Positions 42,841-50,812 of a stretch of 60,903 nt of DNA are shown in pieces. The first letter of the stretch is position 1. The number at the start of each line of letters is the position of its first letter. Source of the DNA: an uncultured Desulfuromonadales bacterium (GTDB lineage Bacteria; Desulfobacterota; Desulfuromonadia; Desulfuromonadales; Geopsychrobacteraceae); the NCBI GenBank assembly GCA_945787335.1, contig CALZHR010000040.1, positions 1 through 60,903 of the forward strand, in the 5' to 3' direction. The position numbers and the translations under genes are program-made. The notes under the pieces are model-generated. The model was not told the DNA's origin and ran no database searches. It was given only the letters and a program-made list of their open reading frames with translations.

Positions 42841-44211
42841 ATGCGAATTACCGTCAAACACCAGGTCCTGCTGGCCCCGGCAACCGTCCTGCTGCTGCTG
42901 TCACTGCTGCTGGCTTTTCTGTGCTACACCTACTGGGATCTTTCCAGTAAGCGCCAGGAAGCCAAGGCGATCGGCACCACCTTTGTCGCCCTGGCGGAAG
43001 CGGACATGGCCGCACGCCGCCTGCATGTCATTGTCCGCACCCTGCAGTTCACCGGCATGGCCAACAATGAGGAACTGGCCCTGCTGGCCGACCTCTACGA
43101 TCGCCTGACCGCCGCCATCGAGCGGATCGAACCCTTCGGCCCGCTGCACAAATCTGGTGAAATCGAGCAATTACGGCAACTGGCCGCCGACATCAATCCG
43201 GCCAGCAGCCTGGAGCCGGAGAACACGAATGAATTGTTTTCCCGGTTCCGCTCGCAGCTCTCGGCACTGTCGAACATCACCCAGATCTACCGCAACAAGC
43301 TGCGCCACAACCAAAGCCAGGATATCAACCATCTGGTTGAACAGACGGCCCTTGTGACCGTGCTGGTCCTCGCTCTGGCGATCCTGCTCGGCATCGTCCT
43401 GTCGCTTTATTTCGGTCGCCGGATTCTCGCCCGCATTCAGCTGCTCTCCGACAACGCCGGCCGGATCGCCGGTGGCGAACTCGATCTGCCGCCGGCCCCG
43501 GACAATATCCGCGACGAGCTCGACGCCCTGGCGGTTTCGATCAACCGGATGACCAAACGGCTGATCAAGGTGGTCGGCACCGAAAAACTTCTCGAGGGCG
43601 CCGAAGAGGAACGCCGCCGGATCGCCATGGACCTGCATGACCAGACCCTGGCCGATCTCTCCGGCGTGCTGCGCGGCCTGCAAGCCCTGACGGCCAAAAG
43701 CAAGGATCAGGAACACAGCCGGCGGGCCGGCGAACTGGAGCAGGATCTGAACCGCGCCATCACCAATCTGCGCGACATCATGAACAACCTGCACCCGCAG
43801 ACTCTCGATATTCTCGGCCTCGGCGCGGCGATCGAAGCCCACCTCGATCGCCATTGCAGCAGCACCGAGCTGCCGCTTTATCATCTTTACATCGACCCGC
43901 GCACCAGCGAACTGAGCCTCGACCGCAATCAACAGCTGGCCCTTTACCGGATTGCCATCGAGGCGATCCAGAACGTCATCAAGCACGCCGAGGCCAGCCG
44001 TTACGAGGTGAATCTGGAGCTGCGGGAGAAGCTGCTGGTCCTGGCGGTCGAAGACAATGGCCGCGGCCTCGCCACAGACCGCCCAGCTGAACAGGGTCGC
44101 GGGCTGAATAATATTCGCGAACGCGCCAGGTCGATCGGCGCGGAAGTCGGCTGGCGCAGCTCCCGCTTTTCCAGCGGCACCCGCTTTGAGCTGACACTGC
44201 CCTTGCCCTGA
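42841..44211 (+). CDS. NarX/HisKA_3-type membrane histidine kinase
   Basis: The 456-residue kinase has a membrane helix at about 10-32, a helical periplasmic sensor (33-175) of four-helix-bundle type, a second helix (176-198), HAMP, and a HisKA_3 transmitter with EERRRIAMDLHDQTLADL (His near residue 267), NLHPQTLDILGLGAAIE, and an ATPase with QNVIKHAEAS, DNGRGLATD and GRGLNNIRERARSIG. The NarX nitrate P-box is not apparent, so its signal is unknown. The response regulator follows after 27 bases. Confidence 0.92.
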   Translation: MRITVKHQVLLAPATVLLLLSLLLAFLCYTYWDLSSKRQEAKAIGTTFVALAEADMAARRLHVIVRTLQFTGMANNEELALLADLYDRLTAAIERIEPFGPLHKSGEIEQLRQLAADINPASSLEPENTNELFSRFRSQLSALSNITQIYRNKLRHNQSQDINHLVEQTALVTVLVLALAILLGIVLSLYFGRRILARIQLLSDNAGRIAGGELDLPPAPDNIRDELDALAVSINRMTKRLIKVVGTEKLLEGAEEERRRIAMDLHDQTLADLSGVLRGLQALTAKSKDQEHSRRAGELEQDLNRAITNLRDIMNNLHPQTLDILGLGAAIEAHLDRHCSSTELPLYHLYIDPRTSELSLDRNQQLALYRIAIEAIQNVIKHAEASRYEVNLELREKLLVLAVEDNGRGLATDRPAEQGRGLNNIRERARSIGAEVGWRSSRFSSGTRFELTLPLP

Positions 44212-44238
44212 GGTTCGTTAACATCCCGGAGGTTACCG

Positions 44239-44994
44239 ATGGCACCGCTTGACATTTTGATTGCTGAAGACAACCCGAAAGATTTCGAGTTTCTTGAGAC
44301 CCTGCTTGAAGACTGGGATGAAGAGGTGCGAATCACCCACGCCCCCAACGGCCGGGTTGCCCTGCAGATGGGACTGGAGAGATCCGACCCGCTGGTGATC
44401 AGCGATATCCAGATGCCGGAAATGAACGGCATCGATTTCGCGCGCAGCCTGTGGGAAAAGCAGCCGCAGGCCCGGATCGTTTTCTGGAGCCAGTTCAAAG
44501 ACGAAATGTACGTCCGTTCGCTGGCCAAGGTGGTGCCGCCGGAGACGGTTTACGGCTACATCCTCAAGTCCTGTCCGCGGGAGAAGATCGCCTCGGCGAT
44601 CCGTACCGTACTGCTCGACGAACAGTGCTGGATCGACCCTGAGGTGCGCAAGGTGCAAGGACGCGCCGGCCACAGCCTGACCGCTCTGTCCGACATCGAA
44701 TACGAGGCGCTGCTCGACATCTCCCTCGGCCTGACCGACAACCTGATCGCGCAGCGCCGCTACCTCTCGCGACGGGGCGTCCAGAGCCGGCTGAACTCGC
44801 TCTATAACAAACTTGGCATCGACCAGGAACAGTTTCACTGCGACAAGGTCGGCGACTCCTTCAACCTGCGCAACCGGGCGGTGGCCGTCTCCCTGGCCCG
44901 CGGGCTGGTCAACGCCTTTGAAATGGAGCGCGAAGAGCAGGAATTCAAGGCTTGGTTCAAACGCTTCAAACGCAGCCATCAGGCGGACGAATAG
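44239..44994 (+). CDS. Response regulator with LuxR/GerE-like C-terminal domain
   Basis: The 251-residue protein has a receiver domain (ILIAEDNPKDFEF; phospho-Asp in LVISDIQMPEMNG near 55; Lys in YILKSCPREK) and a C-terminal helix-turn-helix related to GerE (LTALSDIEYEALLDISLGLTD, then RRGVQSRLNSLYNKLGI), followed by an unusual 60-residue extension. The turn is degenerate compared with NarL, so DNA binding is probable but not certain. CGGAGG precedes ATG. It pairs with the NarX-like kinase. Confidence 0.87.
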   Translation: MAPLDILIAEDNPKDFEFLETLLEDWDEEVRITHAPNGRVALQMGLERSDPLVISDIQMPEMNGIDFARSLWEKQPQARIVFWSQFKDEMYVRSLAKVVPPETVYGYILKSCPREKIASAIRTVLLDEQCWIDPEVRKVQGRAGHSLTALSDIEYEALLDISLGLTDNLIAQRRYLSRRGVQSRLNSLYNKLGIDQEQFHCDKVGDSFNLRNRAVAVSLARGLVNAFEMEREEQEFKAWFKRFKRSHQADE

Positions 44995-45128
44995 AAAATC
45001 ATCGAACTGGTCTGACCGGCCTGTCGAATTGACCTGATTGTGACATTTAGTTAACCTGCTGATCTGCCGGGAAAACTCACCCAGAGTTATTTCAAACGCG
45101 CGCAATTCTTGTTTTCCACCTACCGCTA

Positions 45129-45146
45129 TGGTAAAAGGTCTTACCA
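45129..45146. promoter_or_regulatory. Palindromic operator before the FadR-type repressor
   Basis: TGGTAA (45129-45134) and TTACCA (45141-45146) form a perfect inverted repeat six bases apart, just upstream of the ribosome site. TGGT...ACCA palindromes are typical targets of FadR-subfamily GntR regulators, so autoregulation is likely. Confidence 0.55.
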
Positions 45147-45166
45147 AGAGCTATGGAGGAAAATTT

Positions 45167-45904
45167 ATGGCGACCGTCTTTAAACCGATCCGCCCGAAAA
45201 AGCTTTCGGAAGAGATTGTTGATCAAATCAAAGAACTGATTTCCCGCGGCGATCTGCGCCCCGGACAGCGCATCCCCTCAGAGCGCGAACTGGCCTCGTT
45301 CCTCGGGGTCAGCCGGCCGTCGGTGCGCGAAGCGATCATGGTCTTGGAAGCGATGGGCTTTCTTGAATCGCGCCAGGGTGGCGGCACCTATGTCCGCTCG
45401 CTGGCCGATGTCACCATGGCCGACCCGCTGGCCAACATGGTCGAACGCCGCGATCCGCGCATGCTGCACGCCCTGACCGAAGTGCGCATCGGCCTGGAAA
45501 CCTGGTCGGCTTACCTGGCCGCCAAACGCGCCGAAGAGTCGGAGATCGAGCGGCTGCGCGAGCTCTACGCCATCATGGTCGAGCAGGCCGCCAGCGGCGG
45601 CTGGGACGCCGAGATCGATGCTCAGTTTCACCTGACCATCACCGCTGCCACCCACAACACTCTGCAGATCCACGTGCTCGACACCATCCAGTCGCTCTTC
45701 CAGACCACCATAATGGTCGCGCTCACCGAATTCTACACCAAGGAAGGATACATTGAGCTGCTGCTCAACCATCACCGCGAAATCATGGAAGCGATCGCCG
45801 ATCACGACCCGGAGCGCGCGCGCGATCGGATGATGGAGCATCTCACCCTGGTCGAGGAAAAACTCGCCCTGTTTTTGCAGAAAGAACGGCCGGATACCGC
45901 CTGA
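45167..45904 (+). CDS. FadR-subfamily GntR transcription regulator
   Basis: Start at ATG 45167 is fixed by GGAGG; the product has 245 residues. The N-terminal winged helix is classical GntR (LSEEIVDQIKELISRGDLRPGQRIPSERELASFLGVSRPSVREAIMVLEAMGFLESRQGGGTYV shortened here to its start and end). The all-alpha FCD ligand domain follows with metal-site candidates (DAQFHLTITAATHN, NHHREIMEAI). Relatives (PdhR, LldR) respond to carboxylic acids. No catabolic operon is adjacent, so its targets are elsewhere; the palindrome before the start suggests autoregulation. Confidence 0.92.
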   Translation: MATVFKPIRPKKLSEEIVDQIKELISRGDLRPGQRIPSERELASFLGVSRPSVREAIMVLEAMGFLESRQGGGTYVRSLADVTMADPLANMVERRDPRMLHALTEVRIGLETWSAYLAAKRAEESEIERLRELYAIMVEQAASGGWDAEIDAQFHLTITAATHNTLQIHVLDTIQSLFQTTIMVALTEFYTKEGYIELLLNHHREIMEAIADHDPERARDRMMEHLTLVEEKLALFLQKERPDTA

Positions 45905-45926
45905 AACCGCAGATCAAACTCGCAGA

Positions 45927-45955
45927 GGCTGCCTTTCGGCGGCCTTTTCTTTTTC
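45927..45955 (+). terminator. Terminator of the FadR-type gene
   Basis: GGCTGCC (45927-45933) pairs with GGCGGCC (45938-45944) with one G-T wobble and a TTTC loop, followed by TTTTCTTTTT. Confidence 0.85.
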
Positions 45956-46032
45956 GTGTCTAACCGGGCGGCACTGACCTTGCCGATTGCGCAACATATC
46001 AACCCTTAGCGACCGCTTCAGGATTTGCACTT

Positions 46033-46299
46033 ATGGAACTTGAACAGATTTATCAGGCAACGCTCGCCAAATGGGGGGAAGAAGCCCAGTACGATCAAGC
46101 GGTCGAGGAGTGCGCCGAACTGATCGCCGCCCTGAAGCACTACCGACGCGGAAAGATCGACAGACAGGCGGTTATCGATGAGCTGGCCGATGTCAGCCTG
46201 ATGCTCGGGCAGCTGACCTGGATGTTCGGCCAGAGGGACGTTGAGCAAGCCATTGCCGCGAAACTGAGGAAGCTGGATAAACTTCTCTCAGCCCCTTAA
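46033..46299 (+). CDS. MazG-like all-alpha NTP pyrophosphohydrolase
   Basis: The 88-residue protein contains the metal-binding pattern of the MazG/dUTPase-2 group, EECAELIAALKHY followed about 25 residues later by DELADVSLMLGQL (ExxE and ExxD). It would hydrolyse a nucleoside triphosphate to monophosphate and pyrophosphate, as in housecleaning enzymes. It is half a MazG, as in many single-domain relatives. It stands alone; the following 215 bases up to dinB hold no supported gene. Confidence 0.82.
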   Translation: MELEQIYQATLAKWGEEAQYDQAVEECAELIAALKHYRRGKIDRQAVIDELADVSLMLGQLTWMFGQRDVEQAIAAKLRKLDKLLSAP

Positions 46300-46515
46300 C
46301 CAGGGGCAAAAACGGCAGAACAGCCTGACAGACAGGCGCCTGCATGCCAAACGTCAACAGAGGAATTCAGAGTACCGCCGACACCCTGGGACCCCGCCGT
46401 GAAAGACCGGTCGTATGTGATTGGCAGCTTGAACAATTTATCGTCGCAGAAGAGCGGCAAATAAAGGCGATAATAGCCGGAGAACCCCAAAATCCAGCAC
46501 CTAGCCGGACGCTTG

Positions 46516-47604
46516 CTATCGACCTCCAAATGGCAATTCCAACTGTAATGGCCCCTCTGCAGAAACCTCGGTCGTCAACCCGGAAATCGTGATACCCAAC
46601 AGCCTGACCGCCCGCTCCCCAGCTTCGGTCTTACCCAACAACTCTTCCGCCAACTGCAGCATTTCTTCCGCATGCTCAATCGGCTCATCACACGTCACAC
46701 TGCGGGTCACGGTCTGAAAATCGGCGTACTTGACCTTCAGGGTCAGGGTCAGGCCACTGGTCTGCCTGGCCTGCAACAAGGCGGCGACTTTTTCTGTGAG
46801 ATCACCCAGGATGGTCAGCAGCTGCCCGGGATCGGCGATATCTTCCCTCAGGGTCGTCTCTTTGCCGATCGATTTGCGCACCCGGTTCGGCACCACCGGA
46901 CGCAGATCGATTCCGCGGGCAATGTCGTAATAATAGCGCCCCGCTTTGCCGAAATACTTTTGCAGCTCTTCCAATGTCCGCTGACGCAGCTCGGCCCCGG
47001 TATGGATACCGAGCCTGCTCATCCGCTGCTCGGTGACCCGGCCGACGCCATGAAAGCGGCGCACCGGCAGCTCGGCAATAAAGCCTTCAGCCTGCTGTGG
47101 GGTGATGACCGTCAGGCCGTCCGGTTTGTGGATATCCGAGGCGATCTTGGCGAGAAATTTGTTGTAGGAGACGCCGGCCGAAGCGGTCAGTTTGGTCGTC
47201 TGGGCGATTTTCTCTCGAATCTGCCGGGCGATCCAGGTGGCGGACTGGATGCCCGGTTTGTTTTCGCTGACGTCGAGAAAGGCCTCATCGAGCGAGAGCG
47301 GCTCGACCAGGTCGGTATACTGCTGAAAAATCCCGCGGATCTGCAATGAAACCTCGCGGTAAGCGGCGAAGCGGGGGCGAACGAAGATCGCCTGCGGGCA
47401 GAGCCGGTAGGCGCGGGCGCAGGACATGGCCGAATGGATGCCGAAGCGGCGCGCTTCGTAGCTGCAGGTTGCCACCACTCCGCGCCCGCCGGGGTCGCCG
47501 CCGACCACCACCGGCTTGCCGCGCAGCTGCGGGTTGTCGCGCTGCTCAACCGCGGCAAAAAAGGCGTCCATATCGATATGAATTATTTTTCGTTGCGCAG
47601 CCAT
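46516..47604 (-). CDS. dinB: DNA polymerase IV
   Basis: The 362-residue Y-family polymerase carries IIHIDMDAFFAAVEQRD (first catalytic Asp), VVVGGDPGGRGVVATCSYEAR, LSLDEAFLDVS (catalytic Asp-Glu), the helix-hairpin-helix FHGVGRVTEQRM and the little-finger domain. The C terminus QLELPF is a beta-clamp binding motif. It performs error-prone translesion synthesis. I see no obvious LexA box in the 72 bases upstream. Confidence 0.96.
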   Translation of the reverse strand: MAAQRKIIHIDMDAFFAAVEQRDNPQLRGKPVVVGGDPGGRGVVATCSYEARRFGIHSAMSCARAYRLCPQAIFVRPRFAAYREVSLQIRGIFQQYTDLVEPLSLDEAFLDVSENKPGIQSATWIARQIREKIAQTTKLTASAGVSYNKFLAKIASDIHKPDGLTVITPQQAEGFIAELPVRRFHGVGRVTEQRMSRLGIHTGAELRQRTLEELQKYFGKAGRYYYDIARGIDLRPVVPNRVRKSIGKETTLREDIADPGQLLTILGDLTEKVAALLQARQTSGLTLTLKVKYADFQTVTRSVTCDEPIEHAEEMLQLAEELLGKTEAGERAVRLLGITISGLTTEVSAEGPLQLELPFGGR

Positions 47605-47612
47605 AAACAGAA

Positions 47613-47647
47613 ATAGCCACAGAAGAGGAGAAGTCTCCTGTGGCTAT
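47613..47647 (-). terminator. Hairpin after the FKBP gene
   Basis: ATAGCCACAG (47613-47622) pairs with CTGTGGCTAT (47638-47647); an inner GGAGA/TCTCC pair makes the stem longer. The minus-strand tail is TTTCTGTTT, so it is a plausible terminator between the FKBP gene and dinB. Confidence 0.6.
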
Positions 47648-47676
47648 CATCTTCTTTGAAAAAATGAAGCCGCTAG

Positions 47677-48102
47677 TTAATCAATTTCGACCACTTCGAT
47701 GTCAAAATTGAGAGTCTTCCCAGCCATCGGGTGATTGGCATCGAGAACCACCTTCTCCTCGGACACCTCTCTGACGGTCAGCATCATCGGCGTCCCGTCC
47801 TGCATCTGGGTTTGGAATTGCTGGCCGACCTGGGGATTCATCCCCTCTTCGAACTGGCTGTGATCAGCGTCGAAAACCATCTCCGGGTTGTAGGGGCCAT
47901 AAGCCTCGTCCTCGGGAATCCGCACCTGCTTCGACTCGCCGACTCCCATGCCGACGACGGCCTGATCGAAACCGGGGATCACCTGACCAGCGCCGACCTC
48001 AAACTCAAGCGGCTGAGCTTCACGCGAGGAGTCGAACACCTGGCCGTCATCAAAGGTACCGGTGTAGTGAACTTTTACTTTTTTGCCATTTGCTGCGGTC
48101 AT
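47677..48102 (-). CDS. FKBP-type peptidyl-prolyl isomerase (SlyD-like)
   Basis: Start at ATG 48102, seven bases after AAGGAG, gives 141 residues. The FKBP core (KVKVHYTGTFDDGQVFDSSR, FEVGAGQVIPGFDQAVVGMGVGE, NFDIEVVEID) is interrupted by an insert-in-flap chaperone domain (EDEAYGPYNPEMVFDADHSQF to VLDANHPMAGKTL), as in SlyD. The histidine-rich SlyD tail is absent. It would speed proline isomerisation and assist folding in the cytoplasm. A terminator-like hairpin stands immediately before its ribosome site. Confidence 0.93.
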   Translation of the reverse strand: MTAANGKKVKVHYTGTFDDGQVFDSSREAQPLEFEVGAGQVIPGFDQAVVGMGVGESKQVRIPEDEAYGPYNPEMVFDADHSQFEEGMNPQVGQQFQTQMQDGTPMMLTVREVSEEKVVLDANHPMAGKTLNFDIEVVEID

Positions 48103-48104
48103 GA

Positions 48105-48147
48105 TTTCTCCTTGAGAAAAAAAGAAAAGGCAGCCTGTCGAGCTGCC
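48105..48147 (-). promoter_or_regulatory. Terminator-like hairpin directly before the FKBP ribosome site
   Basis: On the minus strand GGCAGC (48147-48142) pairs with GCTGCC (48134-48129), seven-base loop, followed by TTTTCTTTTTTT and then the AAGGAG of the FKBP gene. The position suits an attenuator in a 5' leader. No upstream minus-strand gene needs a terminator here. I could not identify a known riboswitch in the ~140 bases before it. Confidence 0.6.
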
Positions 48148-48286
48148 AACGACTTGATTCCGATGAACATTTACCCACATAGACTGACATCGCTGCGATG
48201 AAAAATCAACCCCGGGTCGGAAGAAAATACCGGTTCTGAATAGCAGAAGCTGACATTTCCGCCCCAAACGACCTAAACTTAACCTT

Positions 48287-48907
48287 ATGACGTCAATTTC
48301 CTCTCAGCTCCCGAAACGCAACTGGCCACTGACACGTTGGCTCGGCAGCCGCGTTCTCAGGCTGCTCGGCTGGCGCATCGATGGCGCCTTGCCCGATCTG
48401 AGCAAAGCGGTCATCGCGGTCGCGCCCCACACCTCGAATTGGGATTTCATCATCGGCATGTCCGCGGCTCTGTCTCTCGACCTGGACGCCAACTGGCTGG
48501 GCAAGAAAGCGTTGTTTCGAGGGATCTGCGGATCGCTGCTGCGGATGCTGGGGGGAATTCCGGTCGATCGCGCGCACCCGGCGGGACTACTGCAGCAGGT
48601 CGTCGAAGCGAGCGAAAAGCAAAAGGGGTTTCTCCTCGGGATATCCCCTGAAGGGACTCGCAAGCCGGTCACCCCCTGGAAGACCGGTTGCTGCCGCATT
48701 GCCTGCGCAGCCCGGATTCCGCTGGTGCCGGTCGCGCTCGATTATCCACGCAAAACCATCCGGGTTTTCTCACCTTGGATTCCCGACGACAACCTGGAGG
48801 CGAACATGGCCCGGCTCAGCCGCCACTATCACCCCCGGATGGCGAAGAAGCCTCAGAACTTCCTGCCGCACAGCGCGCCGCCGGGCCAGCAACCCCTTCA
48901 AAGTTAA
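48287..48907 (+). CDS. PlsC-like acyltransferase
   Basis: The 206-residue protein has the glycerolphosphate acyltransferase motifs HTSNWD (HxxxxD) at about residue 48 and SPEGTR near 119, the latter with Pro before EGTR. LGGIPVDR lies between them. It would transfer an acyl group to a phosphate-containing lipid or related acceptor at the membrane. It is shorter than PlsC and belongs to a compact branch, so the acceptor is uncertain. The start has only a weak ribosome site. Its stop overlaps that of endonuclease V on the opposite strand. Confidence 0.85.
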   Translation: MTSISSQLPKRNWPLTRWLGSRVLRLLGWRIDGALPDLSKAVIAVAPHTSNWDFIIGMSAALSLDLDANWLGKKALFRGICGSLLRMLGGIPVDRAHPAGLLQQVVEASEKQKGFLLGISPEGTRKPVTPWKTGCCRIACAARIPLVPVALDYPRKTIRVFSPWIPDDNLEANMARLSRHYHPRMAKKPQNFLPHSAPPGQQPLQS

Positions 48908-49593
48908 CCGCCGTCCTGCTCCCGCCGCCGGGCGTTGGCCGCCTGATGGGCGAGCCGGGTCGGTTCGGGCAGCCGGTAGCCCGCCCCGCAGGCCAGCACC
49001 AGCCGGACGGCCTCTTCATTGTTGATCAGATGCCCGGGGGAGACGTACAGCGGCTTGACCCGGCTGCGGGTGCGCAAAACCTGGCCGACCTGCTCCCCTT
49101 CGGGAGAGAACAGCGGCTGCCGCGCGCCGCGCGTTTCACCGACCGGTTGGTGGTGGCCAAACAGCCGGCTTTTCGCGCAGCCGATGGTCGGCAGCTGCAG
49201 CCAGAGGCCGAGATGGCTGGCCAGGCCGATACCGCGCGGATGGGCGATCCCCTGTCCATCGACCAGCACCAGGTCGGGTCGAAGCGGCAGCTGACGAAAC
49301 GCCTGCAAAACCACCGGCAGTTCGCGGAAGGAAAGCAGCCCAGGGATGTAGGGAAAACTGCTGCGGGCACTGGCGGCGGCGCTGGCGACCGGCTGCAGGG
49401 CCGGGAAGCTGAGAACCACCACCGCGGCATGGAACCGGTCGCTTTGCCAGCGGCAGGAGACATCGACCCCGGCGACCAGCTGCTGCAACAGCGGCTTCTC
49501 GGAACGGCAGCAGAGGCGCCCGGCCAGCTGCCGTTGCAAGGCGATGGCCGCCGCTGCGTCCAAATCCCAGTCATGCAGATGCGGAAATTCCAT
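48904..49593 (-). CDS. nfi: Endonuclease V
   Basis: Start at ATG 49593 gives 229 residues, normal for the family. It nicks DNA one base beyond deoxyinosine. Motifs: the metal-binding GVDVS, the wedge PYIPGLLSFRELP, VDGQGIAHPRGIGLASHLG (catalytic Asp and His) and the C-terminal PLYVSPGHLI. In the expected strand LVLVDGQG the second catalytic Asp is present. The frame extends upstream to 49653 but without a better ribosome site. Confidence 0.92.
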   Translation of the reverse strand: MEFPHLHDWDLDAAAAIALQRQLAGRLCCRSEKPLLQQLVAGVDVSCRWQSDRFHAAVVVLSFPALQPVASAAASARSSFPYIPGLLSFRELPVVLQAFRQLPLRPDLVLVDGQGIAHPRGIGLASHLGLWLQLPTIGCAKSRLFGHHQPVGETRGARQPLFSPEGEQVGQVLRTRSRVKPLYVSPGHLINNEEAVRLVLACGAGYRLPEPTRLAHQAANARRREQDGG

Positions 49594-49667
49594 CTTCACT
49601 TCGCCTGTGAAAAGCTGCCCGGCTTCCGCTATAGTTTCCCTATGCTCCAACAACCGAGGAGGTCAGC

Positions 49668-50195
49668 ATGGCCGCGCAGATCGAGATTATCCAGGATGAC
49701 ATCACCCGGCTGGAGGTCGATGCCATTGTCAACGCCGCCAACACCAAGCTGCTCGGCGGTGGCGGGGTCGATGGCGCGATCCACCGCGCCGCCGGGCCGC
49801 AGCTGCTCGAAGAGTGCCGCGCCTTAAACGGTTGCGCCACCGGCGAGGCGAAACTGACCGCCGCTTACCAGCTGCCGGCCAGGCACGTGATCCACACCGT
49901 CGGCCCGGTCTGGCACGGCGGCCAGCAGGGGGAGCCGGAGCTGCTCGCCGGCTGCTACCGTAACAGCCTGCGCCTGGCTAGCGAAGCCGGCTTGAGTTCG
50001 ATCGCCTTCCCGTCCATCAGTACCGGCGTCTACGGCTACCCGATCGAGCAGGCCTGCCGGATCGCCCTGATCGAGACCCTGGATTTCCTGCGCCAGGAGA
50101 CGTCTCTGCAGAAGGTGATCTTCTGCTGCTTCTCCGCCGCCGACCGGGTCTGTTACCAGCAGGCCCTGGCGGAGCTGCGCCGGCCCTGCCCCTGA
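49668..50195 (+). CDS. Macro-domain ADP-ribosyl hydrolase (YmdB-like)
   Basis: The 175-residue protein is a single macro domain with [54 protein letters not shown] and [12 protein letters not shown], the signature of MacroD/YmdB enzymes that remove ADP-ribose from proteins or O-acetyl-ADP-ribose. GGAGG lies before ATG. No ADP-ribosyltransferase gene is nearby, so it is probably a housekeeping eraser. Confidence 0.94.
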   Translation: MAAQIEIIQDDITRLEVDAIVNAANTKLLGGGGVDGAIHRAAGPQLLEECRALNGCATGEAKLTAAYQLPARHVIHTVGPVWHGGQQGEPELLAGCYRNSLRLASEAGLSSIAFPSISTGVYGYPIEQACRIALIETLDFLRQETSLQKVIFCCFSAADRVCYQQALAELRRPCP

Positions 50196-50198
50196 GCC

Positions 50199-50723
50199 TT
50201 ACTGTCCGTATCGGTTTCTGTGCACTTTCCCCACCGGCAAAGCGTCTCTTGGGTGTCCGGCCTTCTCTTCATCCGGGTAGCCGATTGCGATCGCTATCGG
50301 CACTTCCAACCCGGCTGGCAGTCCGACCAGCTCACGCACGTACTCAGAGGCGCTCTGAGTTTCGTCGTGGGAACGTTCCCGCAGCTGCGCCCAGCAGCTT
50401 TTCAGGCCGAGCTCTTCGGCGGCCAGCTGGGCAATGATCGCCGCGATCGAACAGTCCTCGATCCAGACATCGCAGAGCTGCGGGTCGGCGGCGATCACAA
50501 TCGCCAGCGGCGCCGTGGCGAAAAACGAAGTGCCGTGGGCCTTGGCGCCGGCCAGCTGCTGCAGGGTCTGCGTATCATCCACCAGCACGAACTGCCAGGG
50601 CTGCCGGTTGCGCGAGGTCGGGGAGCGCAGCAAGGCTTCGCAGAGGGTTTCGATTTTCGCCGCGGCAATTTTTTGCGGCGTGAATTTGCGGATACTTCTT
50701 CGCTGGCGCAGTAAATCGAGCAT
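50199..50723 (-). CDS. Nitroreductase-family flavoprotein
   Basis: The 174-residue protein has the N-terminal FMN-binding RRSIRKFTPQKI, SPTSRNRQPWQFVLVDD, and ELGLKSCWAQL with VPIAIAIGYPDEEK. This fits small nitroreductases that reduce nitro groups or quinones with NAD(P)H as homodimers. AGGAG precedes ATG. The physiological substrate is unknown. Confidence 0.9.
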   Translation of the reverse strand: MLDLLRQRRSIRKFTPQKIAAAKIETLCEALLRSPTSRNRQPWQFVLVDDTQTLQQLAGAKAHGTSFFATAPLAIVIAADPQLCDVWIEDCSIAAIIAQLAAEELGLKSCWAQLRERSHDETQSASEYVRELVGLPAGLEVPIAIAIGYPDEEKAGHPRDALPVGKVHRNRYGQ

Positions 50724-50759
50724 CTCTTATCTCCTGAATCTCTATCGAACAAACGGAAA

Positions 50760-50787
50760 TGGCCAGCCGGTCGGCGCCGGCTGGCCA
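50760..50787 (-). terminator. Terminator of the six-gene signalling operon
   Basis: TGGCCAGCCGG (50760-50770) and CCGGCTGGCCA (50777-50787) form an 11-bp stem; the minus-strand tail is TTTCCGTTTG, 26 bases after the last stop. Confidence 0.7.
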
Positions 50788-50812
50788 GGAAAAACCGGCG
50801 TTCGCCAGTGTA

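Noticed and set aside
42577-42861. Minus-strand frame ending FKKVEFRAIAC
   Set aside because: The end reads like a real protein but no start, ribosome site or family could be found; kept only as a possible remnant.
46344-46592. Open frame of 82 codons on the plus strand before dinB
   Set aside because: It overlaps the 3' end of dinB, has no ribosome site and its composition is not protein-like; dinB is unambiguous.
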